64,000 bases of DNA from Ochotona curzoniae (Eukaryota > Chordata > Mammalia > Lagomorpha > Ochotonidae). The translations under genes were made by a program, and so were the position numbers. How positions within the stretch are numbered: position 1 is the stretch's first letter; every line of letters starts with the position of its first letter. Shown in pieces: positions 1 through 11,267 of this stretch. The stretch covers positions 43,023,001-43,087,000 of the forward strand of contig NW_024465885.1 of NCBI RefSeq assembly GCF_017591425.1, in the 5' to 3' direction. A model generated the notes under the pieces. The model was given only the letters and a program-made list of their open reading frames with translations, had not been told where the DNA came from and did not search any database.

Positions 1-364
1 TGGTGGGATGGCTAGCAGTAGACTCTCAGAAAAATGACCATGGGGCATAGCCCAACCCTGTGTTTGTGGGGACCTGGGAAGTGCTGCTGGTGGGCGGGGG
101 CTATGGGGAGACCTGGGACCTCGTGTCCAGCCAAGGCTAAGCTGTGTGTTGGATTTGTGTATCCCTAGTTCCTCAGAGTACAGACTATGGCAAACCTTCC
201 ATCAGCTTAAGTTTCACCAAGTCTTCAGTCTATTGCCAAAAAAATAAGTTTGGTCCAGATCTCCCACGTGATCTGGGTCCCAAGGCCTTGAGTCATTCTC
301 TATATAGCAATATTTAAAACCTGCAATGCAATAAGATAGACATAAACTACATTTTTAAAAGAGG
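1..364. other. intergenic, unclassified
   Basis: No exon, SINE or recognisable repeat was identified here. Short open frames lack any familiar motif. Confidence 0.4.
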
Positions 365-450
365 GGTGCTGGGCCCAATTAATGTTGAAAACTCTAAGCA
401 AGATAGGTATAGAAGGAACATTCTACAACACAATCAAAGCAAAAAGGTGT
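365..450 (+). mobile_element. L1 ORF2 fragment
   Basis: The stretch around 375-430 reads like the L1 ORF2 segment containing GGTATAGAAGGAAC, in plus orientation. It is a short decayed piece with no continuous reverse transcriptase frame. Assignment rests on nucleotide resemblance recalled from mammalian L1 consensus sequences. Confidence 0.5.
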
Positions 451-490
451 TCATTCTGGGTGATCTCCTAATGCCAGCAAGGGATAGCCA
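446..490. repeat. short repeat, inverted copy at 2752-2795
   Basis: The block containing GGTGATCTCCTAATGCCAGC recurs in reverse complement at 2752-2795 with few differences. Family unknown; it may be part of a larger lagomorph repeat. Confidence 0.5.
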
Positions 491-739
491 CCAGTTAAAC
501 ACCGGGGCAGGACTGGAGGATGGTTGGGCTAGGCTAGGCTGTATCACCCACCAGTGGGAGCTAGTACTGGGGACAGGCTGGACTGAGCCTGGTTGAAGCA
601 CCCACTGGTGAATGCTGAAGTGAGGTGAGCCATGCCAGTCTGGCAGTAGTGGGTTCTGGATCTATGCGGCTCAGGGGGAGGAAGTCTGGGGGATCCAGGT
701 CATCAGTCCCAGGTTCTTGGACTCACCAGCCCCCAAACT

Positions 740-1907
740 CCCACCCCCAACAGATTTTCCCCATATTATTACAATAGTGTAGTCCTTCATAAAGAGTCAT
801 AATACCATCAGTCTCTTATTTAAGTGTGCCCTGACATTGCTGGTACAGACAATATCAGTCCAGCATCCCATTGTCTACACATTTCCAACAGTTTCATTGG
901 GAGTCCATCTTTTGTTTGGAAATGGGGATACATGTTGCATTGTAACCCCACATCTGGATATGGTAGAACTCAGTACTCCATCACTATACAACGAGAAGCC
1001 ATGAAACAAGGTCAATAACAGGCGTGAAGTTAAAACAACAGCCACAACAACAACAACAAATGATAGCACCATGAAAAGACATGCCACTGAGTAACCAACA
1101 CGTGGGTGACAAAAAGGAAACACAAAAGCCTCTTGGGTACAATGATGCCACAGTATAATCCACGAGCCAGCAATGAATTCAACAAGAGAAAAGAAACCAT
1201 TTGGAAGAAATGAAACTGAAATCAAAAACATCAAAACACATGGAATGCAGCAAAACAAAACAGTATGGATCACGTTATCGAAGTTACAATTTGCATGGTG
1301 GTTTCCTTGTATTAGAGAGAACATATGGTATTTGTCCTTTGGGGATTGACTTATTTCACTAAGCATAATGGTCTCTAGTTGGGACCACCTAGTTGTAAAT
1401 GGCATAATTTCATTCTTCTTAATAGCTGACTAATATTCCGTGGAGTAGATATACCACAGTTTCTTTAACCACTGCTTCTTGGATGAGCATCTGAATTGTT
1501 TCCATGTCTTTGCTACTGTAGATTGTGTTGCTGTAAATATAGGATTACAGATCCCCTTCTCATATGCAGATTTCATTTTTATTGGGTATATTCTAGGAGC
1601 AGAATAGCTGGGTCATATGGCAGATGTATTTGCAATTCTCCCAGCACTCTCCATACTGATTTCCACAGTGGTTGTACTAGCCTACATTCCCAGCAGCAGT
1701 GAAAGCAAGTACCTCTCTCCCCACATCCTTGCCAGCAGGTGTTGTTAGTAGAGTTCTGAATGAAGGCCAGTCTCACTGGAGTTAGGTGGTGCCTCAATGT
1801 GGTTTTCATTTGTGTCTCTCTGATGGCTAGGGAGCCTGAGCATCTTTTCATATGTCGTTTAGCTATTTGAATCTACTCTTTTGAAAAATGTCTGCTCATT
1901 TCCTTCG
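740..1907 (-). mobile_element. L1 3' end, minus strand
   Basis: Between 1300 and 1900 the plus strand reads as the reverse complement of a mammalian L1 3' region (TTTCTTTAACCACTGC, TTGTTTCCATGTCTTTGCTA, GGGTCATATGGCAGATG). The 740-1300 part continues toward the L1 3' end and resembles 9340-9960. A younger SINE interrupts the element at 1924-2265. Confidence 0.75.
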
Positions 1908-1923
1908 CCCATAATTCATTCTT

Positions 1924-2265
1924 TTTTTTTTCTTTTTTTTTTTTAAAGATTTATTTTTATTATTTTTTATTGGAAAGGCGGATATACACAGAGGAGAGAC
2001 AGAGAGGAAGATCTTCCGTCCGATGGTTCACTCCCCAAGTGAGCGCAACGGGCCGATACTATGCCGATCCGAAGCCAGGAGCCTCTTCCGGGTCTCCCAC
2101 GCGGGTGCAGGTTCCCAAAGCTTTGGGCCGTCCTCGACTGCTTTCCCAGGCCACAGGCAGGGAGCTGGAAGGGAAGCGGGGCTGCCGGGATTAGAACCGG
2201 CGCCCATATGGGATCCCGGGCGTGCAAGGCAAGGACCTTTAACCACTTGCGCCACCGCGCCGGGC
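1924..2265 (-). mobile_element. full-length C-type SINE with target-site duplication
   Basis: Poly(T) lies at the left and the tRNA-like head (CGGCGCGGTGGCGCAAGTGG on the minus strand) at the right, so the element is in minus orientation. It is flanked by a 16-bp direct repeat, CCCATAATTCATTCTT, at 1908-1923 and 2266-2281. It therefore inserted into existing L1 sequence. The near-intact head and exact duplication suggest a young copy. Confidence 0.9.
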
Positions 2266-2281
2266 CCCATAATTCATTCTT

Positions 2282-2936
2282 AAAAACAGTTTCTGTCACG
2301 TGCAATGTGGTTGAACTTGGAAAACCTCATGCTGGGTGCAGTAAGCCAGCAGTTGGCTGGGCAGTAGTGTGCAAAGCATGGGGTATGTGTAGAACAAGGA
2401 GGGATTGCTTGCAGGGCTTCCAGAAAGTCCTTGAGAGAGTACTGACCCTAGACAGGCAGGCATGAGTCCTTTCTCTTCAAAGTTTCTCTAACTTTAAGTC
2501 TGACAAGGACGGTCATCTTGGAAGAGCAGCCTTCACAGAGAAAACCTTCCAAGTGTCTAGTCCGACAGAAGTGCAGCAGGGACTCCTGTGCACAGTACAT
2601 GACACTGGGTGATGACAGATGACTATGGCTGGTGTATGTCTTTATTATCCTAGACATACTAACATTACTTTAATGAGTATAGGCCTATAAAAATATATAT
2701 TTCCTATAATATAGTATGCACCTTACAACAGCCACAAATTCATGCATCTCATGTCCACTCTCCCTTGCTGGCATCAGGAGATCACCCAGAATGAACCCTC
2801 CCCCCGCTTTGCCCACCACATGGGTGTGTACAAGCACACATAGTGAGGGTAGCACAGTGACAAAGCCCCCTAATGGCATGCTTCTCAGAAGGAGTGCTCA
2901 TCAGCAAGCCATACAAACCCTGAGTTAATACTCCTG
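2282..2936. other. L1-like fragment then unclassified sequence
   Basis: Bases 2300-2346 resemble the plus-strand L1 3' segment that contains TTGAACTTGGAAAAC. The remainder is unclassified apart from the short repeat at 2752-2795. Confidence 0.35.
2752..2795. repeat. short repeat, inverted copy of 446-490
   Basis: Contains GCTGGCATCAGGAGATCACC, the reverse complement of the block at 446-490 with one or two differences. Confidence 0.5.
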
Positions 2937-3412
2937 GCCGCATTATTCACAGTAGCTAGCCGGTAAAGATGTTCAAACGTCCAGCACCTGACAGGTGGAT
3001 AAGTACTATGGAATTCACCTATACCATGGACTAGTATTCAGCAATAAAAAGCAATGGACCACTGAAACCTGTGCCTCTGGATGCAGCTTGAGAGCATTGG
3101 TAATGAGAGAAGTTGGCCATCAAAGACCACACATTGGATGATTCTGTTCATATCAAATATCTGCAACAGGTCAACCCACAGCGACTGCCTGTTGCCCATG
3201 ACTGGGAGAGACAGGGAAGGCAACGTGAAGACTGAAAGGTATGGGATTTTTTTTTTTTTAGCAGGGGACAAGAATGTTCCAAAATGAATTGCCGTGACAG
3301 TTTCACAGCTCTGTGGATAAAGTCAAGATGATTGACCGACTTGTACCCTCCCAGTGGGTAAACTAGTTTATGTGAATTTCATCTCAATAAAGCAATTCCT
3401 CTCCCCACCCTC
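2937..3412 (+). mobile_element. L1 3' end, plus strand
   Basis: The order of recognisable L1 3' blocks is preserved: ATTATTCACAGTAGC at 2942, the TATTCAGCAATAAAAAGCAATG block at about 3034-3055, CAGGGAAGGCAACGTG, and a tail ending CAATAAAGCAATTC. This is the usual end of an old mammalian L1 in plus orientation. Confidence 0.75.
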
Positions 3413-4340
3413 CACTAAGAAATGGGAGCCTGGAATTTTTTCCCTTCATACTTTCTTCTCTACAGAGGAGCAGGAACGGGGAACCTGGTTTGGTTTTGAC
3501 TTACAAATGCAAAGCAGTTGCTTCTATTCGAAGACTGTCGTCACAGGGAAACAACAGCCAGTATCCTCTGAACCTCTGTGTTACACGCCAATGATGAGTC
3601 ATCCAGTTCATGGAAAAGCAGCAGGTCTCTGGCAGTGGGTTAGCATTCTGTTGCTGTCCTGGATAACTTCTTTGCTTTCTGAATGAAGGCCTGGCTCAAG
3701 GAATTCAGTCAGTTCAGTGGACATTGCCGTTCTTGACTGCATGATCCAGCAATGAGCTGCATCTGGGACTATTTCCTTGGCAGGTGTTTCTAATCAAGGG
3801 TTTTGCATGTCCATTGTTCTGTCATCTTCAGGGTGGGGGTGAGGAGAGAAATAAAAGAAATAATGAATTAATTGTGTCTTGTAATCAGAAACTATAGTTT
3901 GAGAGTTTGCCATTTTTTGATGAAATTTTTTGATGGAAAAAAATTGCTATGTTCAGTGACAATGTGATCAAAATGATGAGCCATGGAGAAGGAATCTCCA
4001 TCCACCCAGCTTGTTTGAAGTTTGGCAACACAAACGTGAGGTCTGGAGCAGCCGCACGCATCTCTGATTCGGACCACAGTCTTCCGAGTGTCTTCACTGG
4101 AATTGTTTGACCTTGGCCATCAATTGTTTGATGCTTACTTTGCCATCTGGGGCAGAGGTACACATCTTAGGAACTATAATTCTGCTAGCATAATGTTCCC
4201 AGGGGGGACCAGGGTTGAAGTCTTCAGTGTGGTGGTTGGAGCTGATGACGATGCCCAGTGGCTTTGTCCCGCCCTGACCCACCCCTCATCGTGACACATT
4301 GATCCAAGGCTGCGAGCCCCATTAGCATTAAATGCAACCT
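3413..4340. other. intergenic, unclassified
   Basis: No exon or familiar repeat recognised. Slightly AT-rich, with short open frames only. Confidence 0.35.
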
Positions 4341-4369
4341 GGGTATGTGTATGTGTGTGTTTTCCTTGC

Positions 4370-4640
4370 TACTATCTAATGTCACCCGAGTATTACTAAA
4401 AGAAGAAAAGTTAGAAAAAGAATACAGTAGTCAAGAAAGTAGCTCAATGCCCTACATCCGGGACCTGGGGAGGGTGGGAGATTGGGTGGGCCTTCTCCCT
4501 TAATACCCCCCTTTAAACATGAAGGAAACGATATGGAAAAAATACTAGTCTTATCCACTTTCCTGTAGCCCTTGAACCTTTTTACCTTAATTAACTATGT
4601 AAAGATTGTCAAAATAATAATAATAAAAAAAGTAGCTCAA
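4370..4640 (+). repeat. L1-like 3' tail, copy A
   Basis: The block from the GAGGGTGGGAGATTGGGTGG motif through TTCCTGTAGCCCTTGAACC to an (AAT)n A-rich tail recurs at 48740-48945 with high similarity. The A-rich 3' end suggests a retroposon 3' untranslated region, probably a lagomorph L1 subfamily. Confidence 0.55.
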
Positions 4641-4669
4641 ATTCTAGTTATTCGCTGTGGACACGTCAG

Positions 4670-5132
4670 GCTGCAGCCGTGGCTTAATGGTGTAGCTGTC
4701 ATGAAGGTACATGACTCTTACTACCCAACTGCTTCGCCCTCCCTGGAGCAGCCCACTGATACAGTGAACCCAGCGGGATTCACCATCACGTCTGGCTTCA
4801 TTTTGGATATATATTTTTTAATTATGCCTGCACTACCAGCATTCTACATTAGAAAATCAAATCATATTCCAGCAGCTTCACTTTCCATTGAGCTCCCTGC
4901 TAATGTGCCTGGGAAAGCAGCGGAGGATAAACCAAGTACTTAGGACCCTAACCACTCACATCAAGAAGTCCAGGTGGAATTCTGGGATCCTGGATGTGGC
5001 CTCACCCAGCCTCAACTATTTTAGCAATTTGGGAAGTGAACCTGCAAATGAAAGCTTGCTCTCTTTCTCTCTCTCCTTTTCTCTCTCTCTCTTTCTCTTT
5101 CTCATTCTGTTCTTCAACTAATAAATAAAAAG
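4670..5132 (+). mobile_element. old SINE, possibly interrupted
   Basis: SINE body motifs (GAGCTCCCTGCTAATGTGCC, GGGAAAGCAGCGGAGGA) are followed by a TC-rich stretch and an AATAAATAAAAAG tail. The head is degenerate and some body segments are out of place, so it is old or rearranged. Confidence 0.6.
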
Positions 5133-5525
5133 TTATACTTGAGTCCAAAACATAGCTTGTTAGTAATACACTTTACCTTGAAGTGGCTGCAAAACATGGA
5201 GGTAAACCAGATGGCTGCTATGCTAGTGCAGTGTGACTCAGCCTGAGAGGAGGCAGCTCCTGGTCCTCCTGGGGAACACCTGGAGCAGAACCTGCAGCCC
5301 AGGCCACTGGCAGGAGAGTGCTCACAGCTGCCTTTCACCAAAGGCTCACATCACAGGGAGCTATGCAGCTTTAGTAGCATCCTGAGGACCTCAGGCAGCC
5401 CACTGGCAGTTGGTCACCCATGTCCAGGTGAATCCTAGGGCTTTGCTTCCTGGCAGATCACAAAACACCCACCAGTTGCTACTCTTTGAAACAGCTCCAA
5501 GTCTTTTCATCAAATATCTTTGGGG

Positions 5526-5526
<1 letters not shown>
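5133..5526. other. intergenic, unclassified
   Basis: No feature recognised between the SINE and the CA repeat. Confidence 0.35.

Positions 5527-5527
<1 letters not shown>

Positions 5528-5571
<44 letters not shown>
5528..5571 (+). repeat. (CA)n microsatellite
   Basis: An uninterrupted run of about 22 CA units. Confidence 0.97.
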
Positions 5572-5837
5572 CTTGGTCTCCCAAGTTCAAATGTTCACAA
5601 ACGGCAAAATGGCAAAGTTACTTTCCTGATAACCAGGGACAAGAACAATATTTTAATGAGCTTATTGGTAACAGATGTTCCCTCATTAGTTGGACAGCTA
5701 GGCTGTTGTGACTATGAGTAAGTGAGGAGCCAATCAAAAGCAGCTAAGATGGCATGCATGTTCTTAACTTCGTAGTATAGAGGCCAGAAGACTCTAGAAT
5801 TGACTCATTGATTCTATGGTGTCATTAAGAACAGTTG

Positions 5838-6180
5838 CTAGGGTCAGCACTGTGGCATCGTGGATTAAGTTGCCATCTGTAGGGCCGGCATTCCATATGC
5901 TCACTGATTTGAGTCCCGGCTGCTCCACTTCCAAATCAGCTTCTTGCTGATGGCCTTGGAAAACAACAGAGAATGTGGCTCAAGTGCTTTGGCCCCTGCA
6001 GCCATGTGGGAGACCTGGAAGAAGCTCCTGGCTCCTGGCTTTAGACCGATCCAGCTCTGGGTATTGCGGTCATTTAGGGAGTGAAGCAACAGATAGAAGA
6101 GCTCTCTCTTCCCCTCTCTCTCTGCTTTCCTGTACCTCCATCCTTCAGACAAGCAGATAAATCTTAAGAAGAAGAAAGAA
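5838..6180 (+). mobile_element. C-type SINE
   Basis: Head GGTCAGCACTGTGGCATCGT, B-box-like GATTTGAGTCCC, body AAGAAGCTCCTGGCTCCTGG and tail AGATAAATCTTAAG in order. Diverged and complete. Confidence 0.8.
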
Positions 6181-7282
6181 GAAACCCAGTTCAGTGCGAT
6201 CCCTCTGCCCTGCAATCCTTATATTGTCCTCATGATTGCAAGAAAGCTGCCATAGCACCCAGGTATTATATCCACATAGGATGACAGCATCTGACAAAAA
6301 AGCAACACAGCAGCTTCTCCTTACTCATCTCCTTTCCCGAGGCAGGAAAGCATAAATACTAAGGTTTGTTGTTGTTGCTGTTGCTGTTGTTATTATTATT
6401 TGGGTTTGACTTCTGGTGGGAGGTACAGAAGTCAATGATGTGGAGGCTGTTCCACCTGAACTTGAAGCTGAAACTGTTTACATGATGTTCGATTCCCAGG
6501 AGCCACCTTCCAGTTGGCCTAAAGCTCCTTCAGCGCCTACTGAGCCTGACAAGGTTTGGCAGAAAGCAAAACCCAATCGTCACCACCCAGAATGCCGAGG
6601 GGAGGATGCCGAGGGGGGAGAGTCACTCTGAGGTATTTGTAAAGGCCTAACCAAGCAAAAGTTCCCCAGCCTTGGGAGACAAATGAGATCCTAGAGGAGC
6701 CAGGAGCCCTGGAAGGCACTGAGGAAACTCTGGCCACTGAGCGAGCAGAGAGTGGGAGAAGCGCTCAGCTACAACACAGCCTGTGCTATGGGGTTTGCTG
6801 GCACTGGCTGCCCAAAGCAAGTGTATGCCCCGGGGGGGTGTGTGAGGGAGCCACGGGCTGCAGGCACGACGCGTTGATTACATGCTGAGGACACCTTCCC
6901 CGGAAGGAGCTCTTCCGTTTGGCTGAGAGGGGCCGCTAGGTGAATCCCAGGAACGTTTGCTGGACCGCAGGTGTCCGTTGTCTCTCGCTACCTTGGCCAG
7001 AAAAGTTGTAACTAAAGGGATGATTGTCCGGCATCTTTCATGTTACAGTTGTACACACACGGGGCGTTGGGAACCACGTGGGAGCAATGGGCTCATGTCT
7101 GTGGGAACATACAGAGACACCAGTTGCCATCATGTTAAGGTACAGCAGAGCCAACCCTGACCCATTACCTGATGGACCAATTGGGATCTGCCTGTGACGT
7201 GGAGGTGTCGGGAGTGAGGCCTTTGGGAGGTGATTGGGTGGTGACGATGGGGCACCTTTGTAGGCAGTTAAAGAGGCCAGAA
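6181..7282. other. intergenic, with GTT/GCT repeat
   Basis: A short (GTT)n/(GCT)n/(ATT)n tract lies at 6366-6400. The rest is unclassified, with no splice-bounded exon recognised. Confidence 0.35.
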
Positions 7283-7605
7283 TGGGGCCAGCATCATGCC
7301 CCCCCCCAATGAAGCTGCTACCTGTAGTGCCAGCATACCACATGGGCACTGGTTCAAGTCCCAGCTGCTCCACCTCTGACCCAGCTCTTAATGTGTCTGG
7401 GAAGGCAGCAGAAGATGGCCCAGGAGCTTGGGCCCCTGCCATCCCTGAGGGAGACCCGGATGGAGAGCCAGGCTCTTGACTTCAGCTTGGCCCAGCCCTG
7501 GCTGCTGTGGCCATTTGGAGGCGTGAACTAGCAGGTGGAAAACCTCTCTCTGTCTCTATATCTGCCTTTAAAATAAGCAAAAGAAAACTTTTTAAAATAG
7601 TTAAG
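7283..7605 (+). mobile_element. C-type SINE
   Basis: Body motifs (CACTGGTTCAAGTCCCAGCT, GGGAAGGCAGCAGAAGATGG) and tail CTGCCTTTAAAATAAGC. The head is degraded. Confidence 0.75.
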
Positions 7606-8975
7606 CTAATGGATGTCCTTATAAAAAGAGAAGTATAGGGCACAGGTACACACAAAGGGAAGACCCCGGGGGTGGGGGACACCTGCCTCTCTGCACCATT
7701 GTCTCCAGCTTCCCATCTCCACTGCGACCCTCCAGTCTATGTGTGTGCCACAGCAGCTCCAGCAGCCGACACAAACACTCACTTTGCATCCTTCTCTGAG
7801 ACGTCTCGACCTGGGGCTTGCCCATCCTGGCCAGCGCTGACTGAGCCAAACACACTGTCTGTGTGAGAATGCTGCAGAGACCAGCCACTGGAGCTGTCTT
7901 GGGGTGATGACGGGGAGGGTGTGGCCCTCGCTGTGGCCTCCAGTGCTAAGCTTGCCAGTGAATTCCAGGAACAACTCCATCTTGCCTGCCAAGCTATTCC
8001 CTTTCTTGGTTGAATCCTTTTGGAGTGGGTTTTCTTGCTTACAATCCAAAGGAATTCACCCATGCTGTTTCTGTGTGTTCTCTTGGGCGGTTCAGTTTCT
8101 CCATGAAGTTTGATTGTTTCACCCTGCAGACTGGGATGGTAATGACCTTGAGGAGGCAGCCCAAAGTCAGAGGGTGGAGGCCCCAGAGCTGTGGGCCCTT
8201 GCCCCTTCCTCTGGCCACCCTGGGGGTTCCCTGGCCTCCGTCTGCAGGCCTCAGCTCAGGGTCAGCTGTTTGGGACAGTCTTGCTGAATGGAGTTGGACT
8301 CAGACGGACGTTCCGCCTGGGTTGCCTATTCAAGCGACCGTGGCCAGGCGAGGTCAGTGTCAGAAACGCACTTATTTTGCTGCTCCACCCCATATAGTGA
8401 GGCCAAAGACATGAGCCTGGCCTCCCTGGTTCACTTACAGAGCTGGCCCCAGGGGTCACAAGCCCCCCTTTCTCCTCTTCCCTCTAGTCGTGTGTTTATT
8501 TAACCTGCAAACCAGAAGAGCTGCCTGGCCAGCAGAAGGGAGGATCTACAGCCGGAACCTCTCTTCCTCCTCCTCCTCTTCCTCCTCCTCCTCCATGTGT
8601 CTTGTAACAAAAGAACACACCCACGCGGAGGCAGCAGCTTGACCTCATCCTGGAAGTTTCCAGGATCCAGGAAGCTGGAAAAACAGCAGAAGGAAAGGAC
8701 TCCACTGGCAAAAGGTTTCCGAGCATTCCCTCTGCCCACCCCACTTTATATAAAAAAATTACTTTGCTCCTAAGAAAAAATTACTTTGCCCCCAAAGAAA
8801 CCTGAGATCATTTGCATAGTTGTCATTAAACTGTCCAAGACTGAATTTCCCTAGCCGAGGCAAAGGCAGTAGGCTCAGGTCTGCCTCTTCATATTCTAAC
8901 ATGAAGACCATGAGTTTGGGAACCTGGGCCCCAGCAACACCTGCCAGAGCCGTGAGAAAGCAAAAGCAAAAGAAG
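7606..8975. other. intergenic, with (TCC)n tract
   Basis: GC-rich unclassified sequence. A (CCT)n tract occupies about 8564-8594. Several overlapping open frames on both strands lack splice signals or known motifs. Confidence 0.35.
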
Positions 8976-9325
8976 TGGGGCTGGGACTGCCATGATGGCG
9001 CTACTGGCTAACCGTCCATCACCAGGCACCAGCATCCCATATGGATACTTGTTCATGTCCCTGTGGCCCTGCTTCCCATCCAGCTCCCTGCCTGTGGTCT
9101 GGGAAAGCAGTCGAGGATGGTCCAAAACAGACGAGGATGGCCCAAAGCCTTGGGACCCTGGGCCCACATGGGAGACCTGGAGGCAATTCCTGGCTCCTGG
9201 CTTCAGATCGGTTCAGCGCTGACCATTGCAGCCGCTTGGGGAGTGAACCAGTGGATGGAAGATCTTTGTCTCTCTGTCTGTCGTTCTCTCTATAAATCTG
9301 CCTTTCTGATATAAATAAATAAATT
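8976..9325 (+). mobile_element. C-type SINE with internal 22-bp duplication
   Basis: Complete diverged SINE ending in AAATAAATAAATTTTTTA. The body segment CGAGGATGG is followed by a second copy (ACGAGGATGGCCCAAAG), an insertion shared with the SINE at 42952-43275 but absent from the others. Confidence 0.8.
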
Positions 9326-9329
9326 TTTT

Positions 9330-9965
9330 ATAGATTACTTACATTTTTAGTGTAACCCCACTTGTGTTTTTTTGTTTCATTGTACATTCTGTAAGGTCAG
9401 GGCTTTACCCTCCCCATTTTCCCTCTCCCCACCGCTGATTTCCCCTGCATCATTACAATGGGGTCTTTCACCAGTCACACGTCCATCATTCTATTTAAGT
9501 GTATCCTGACATTGTAAGTATACATAATGTTGGAAAATTCAGCATCCTATTGTCCAGATTTTTTTTTAAAACAGTATCTTTTTATTTAATTTATGATACA
9601 GTTTTGCAGGCTCTGGGATTCCCCCAAACCCTCTCCCCATATTGAATTCCTCCATATTGTTGCAGTAGTGCAGTTCATAACCAGACCTGATTCCTTCGTT
9701 GCAGGCATGGACCACGCAGAGAGTCCAGCATCTTATTGTCCAGATAAATTCAACAGTTTCATTGGGAGACCATCCCTGGTCTGAAAGTAGAGCTAGCAGG
9801 ATATCATCCCCTCCAATGAAAAACCACTACACAACATCAACAACAATTTACAACATCATGAAGTTAGTTGACATGGTATTGAGTGACCAATAGGTTAGAA
9901 ACTGCAAGTTCTTAACCACTTCCTGTGACTACTTCATTGACATTTCAATTTTAGTTTATACGCAA
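9330..9965 (-). mobile_element. L1 3' end, minus strand
   Basis: Shares with 740-1300 the blocks ATTTAAGTGTATCCTGACATTG, CAGCATCCTATTGTCCAGAT-like and CAACAGTTTCATTGGGAG. Part of the pattern appears twice in the segment (9538 and 9728), so the copy is probably duplicated or composite. Confidence 0.6.
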
Positions 9966-10235
9966 CCGGCTGCTATACACCTTAAAATAGTTATAGGGTT
10001 ACTATTCAGCTGTCTCACGTCTCTGTCTCTCCAACTCTCTATAAATCTGCCTTTCTGATATAAACAACTAAATCTTGAAAAAAAAAAAAAGGTTGGGCAC
10101 GTTTTTTGGCCCTGCCCCACAGAGGAGACATAATATTCCTGTGCCTTGTCATGTACAACACTCCACAAATGTAACTGCTTACAACGATGCTCGGGGCAGT
10201 AAAACTGACAACAAGGAAAAAAGACTGAAAAGTCA

Positions 10236-10237
<2 letters not shown>
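9966..10237. other. SINE tail fragment and unclassified sequence
   Basis: Bases 10015-10092 look like a SINE 3' end (CTCTATAAATCTGCC, AACTAAATCTTGAAAAAA). The remainder is unclassified. Confidence 0.45.

Positions 10238-10270
<33 letters not shown>
10238..10270 (+). repeat. (TG)n microsatellite
   Basis: About 16 uninterrupted TG units. Confidence 0.97.
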
Positions 10271-10271
<1 letters not shown>

Positions 10272-10305
10272 TACACAAACCCTAACTGACTATATTCTGG
10301 ACGGG

Positions 10306-10555
10306 GAGGGAGGGGGCGGCATTGTGGCACAGCTAGTGAAGCCTCTGCCTGCAAGGCCGGCAGCCTTACGAGAGCCGGTTAGAATCCCAGCTCTTTCACG
10401 TCTGACCCAGCTCCCTGCGAATGCACATGGGAGAGAGGTGGAAGATGGGCCGAGTGCTTGGGACCTTGCTACTACGTGGGAGGCCTGGATGGAAGATTCT
10501 GGAGGCTCCTAAACCAACCCACTGAGTCCTCTTCCCTCCATGCCTTTCCCATTTT
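10306..10555 (+). mobile_element. C-type SINE, 3' truncated
   Basis: Head GGCGGCATTGTGGCACAGCT and B-box-like GGTTAGAATCCCAGC are present. The similarity fades before a normal tail, where a second SINE begins on the other strand. Confidence 0.7.
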
Positions 10556-10556
10556 A

Positions 10557-11219
10557 TTTTTTTTAAGATTTCATTATTTTTATTGGAAAGTCAGATTTTA
10601 CAGAGAAAAGGAGACGTGTAGAAATAGATCTTCCTTTTGCTGGCTCACTCCCCAAATGGCCGCAACAGCTAGAGCTAGGCCCATCTGAAGCCAGGAGTTT
10701 CTTCCGGGTCTCCCACATAGGTGCAAAGTCCCAAGGCTTTGGGCCACTGCTTTCCCAGGCTACAAGGAGGGAGCAGGATGGGAAATGGAGCATCCAGAAT
10801 ATGAACCTGTGCCCTTAAGGGATCCCAGTGTATGCAAGGTGAGGACTTTTTTTTTTAAGATTTATTTATTTTTATTACAAAGTCAGATATACAGAGAGGA
10901 GGAGAGACAGAGAGGAAGATCTTCCACCCAGTGATTCACTCCCCAAGTGACCACAACAGCCGGTGCTGTGCCAATCCAAAGCCGGGAACCAGGAACTTCT
11001 TTCAGGGTATCCCACACGGGTGCAGGGTCCCAAAGCTTTGGGCCGTCCTCGACTGCTTTTCCAGGCCACAAGCAGGGAGCTGAATGGGAAGTGGAGCTGC
11101 CGGGATATGAGCCGGCGCCCATATGGGATCCCGGGCGTGAAAGGCGAGGACTTTAGCCACTAGGCCACGCCGCCGGGCCCAAGGTGAGGACTTTAGCCAC
11201 TAGGCTACTGCACCAGGCC
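10557..11219 (-). mobile_element. outer SINE, split by a younger SINE
   Basis: Poly(T) and body run from 10557 to 10849. The head resumes at 11195-11219 (AGCCACTAGGCTACTGCACC). The interruption is the younger SINE at 10850-11180. Confidence 0.8.
10850..11180 (-). mobile_element. young SINE nested in another SINE
   Basis: Full-length minus copy flanked by a 14-bp direct repeat, AAGGTGAGGACTTT, at 10836-10849 and 11181-11194. The duplicated bases belong to the host SINE, which fixes the order of insertion. Confidence 0.9.
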
Positions 11220-11267
11220 CAATAAATGCAGGCAAAGAATTAACCTGTTGAGCCGCTGTGCTAGCCT

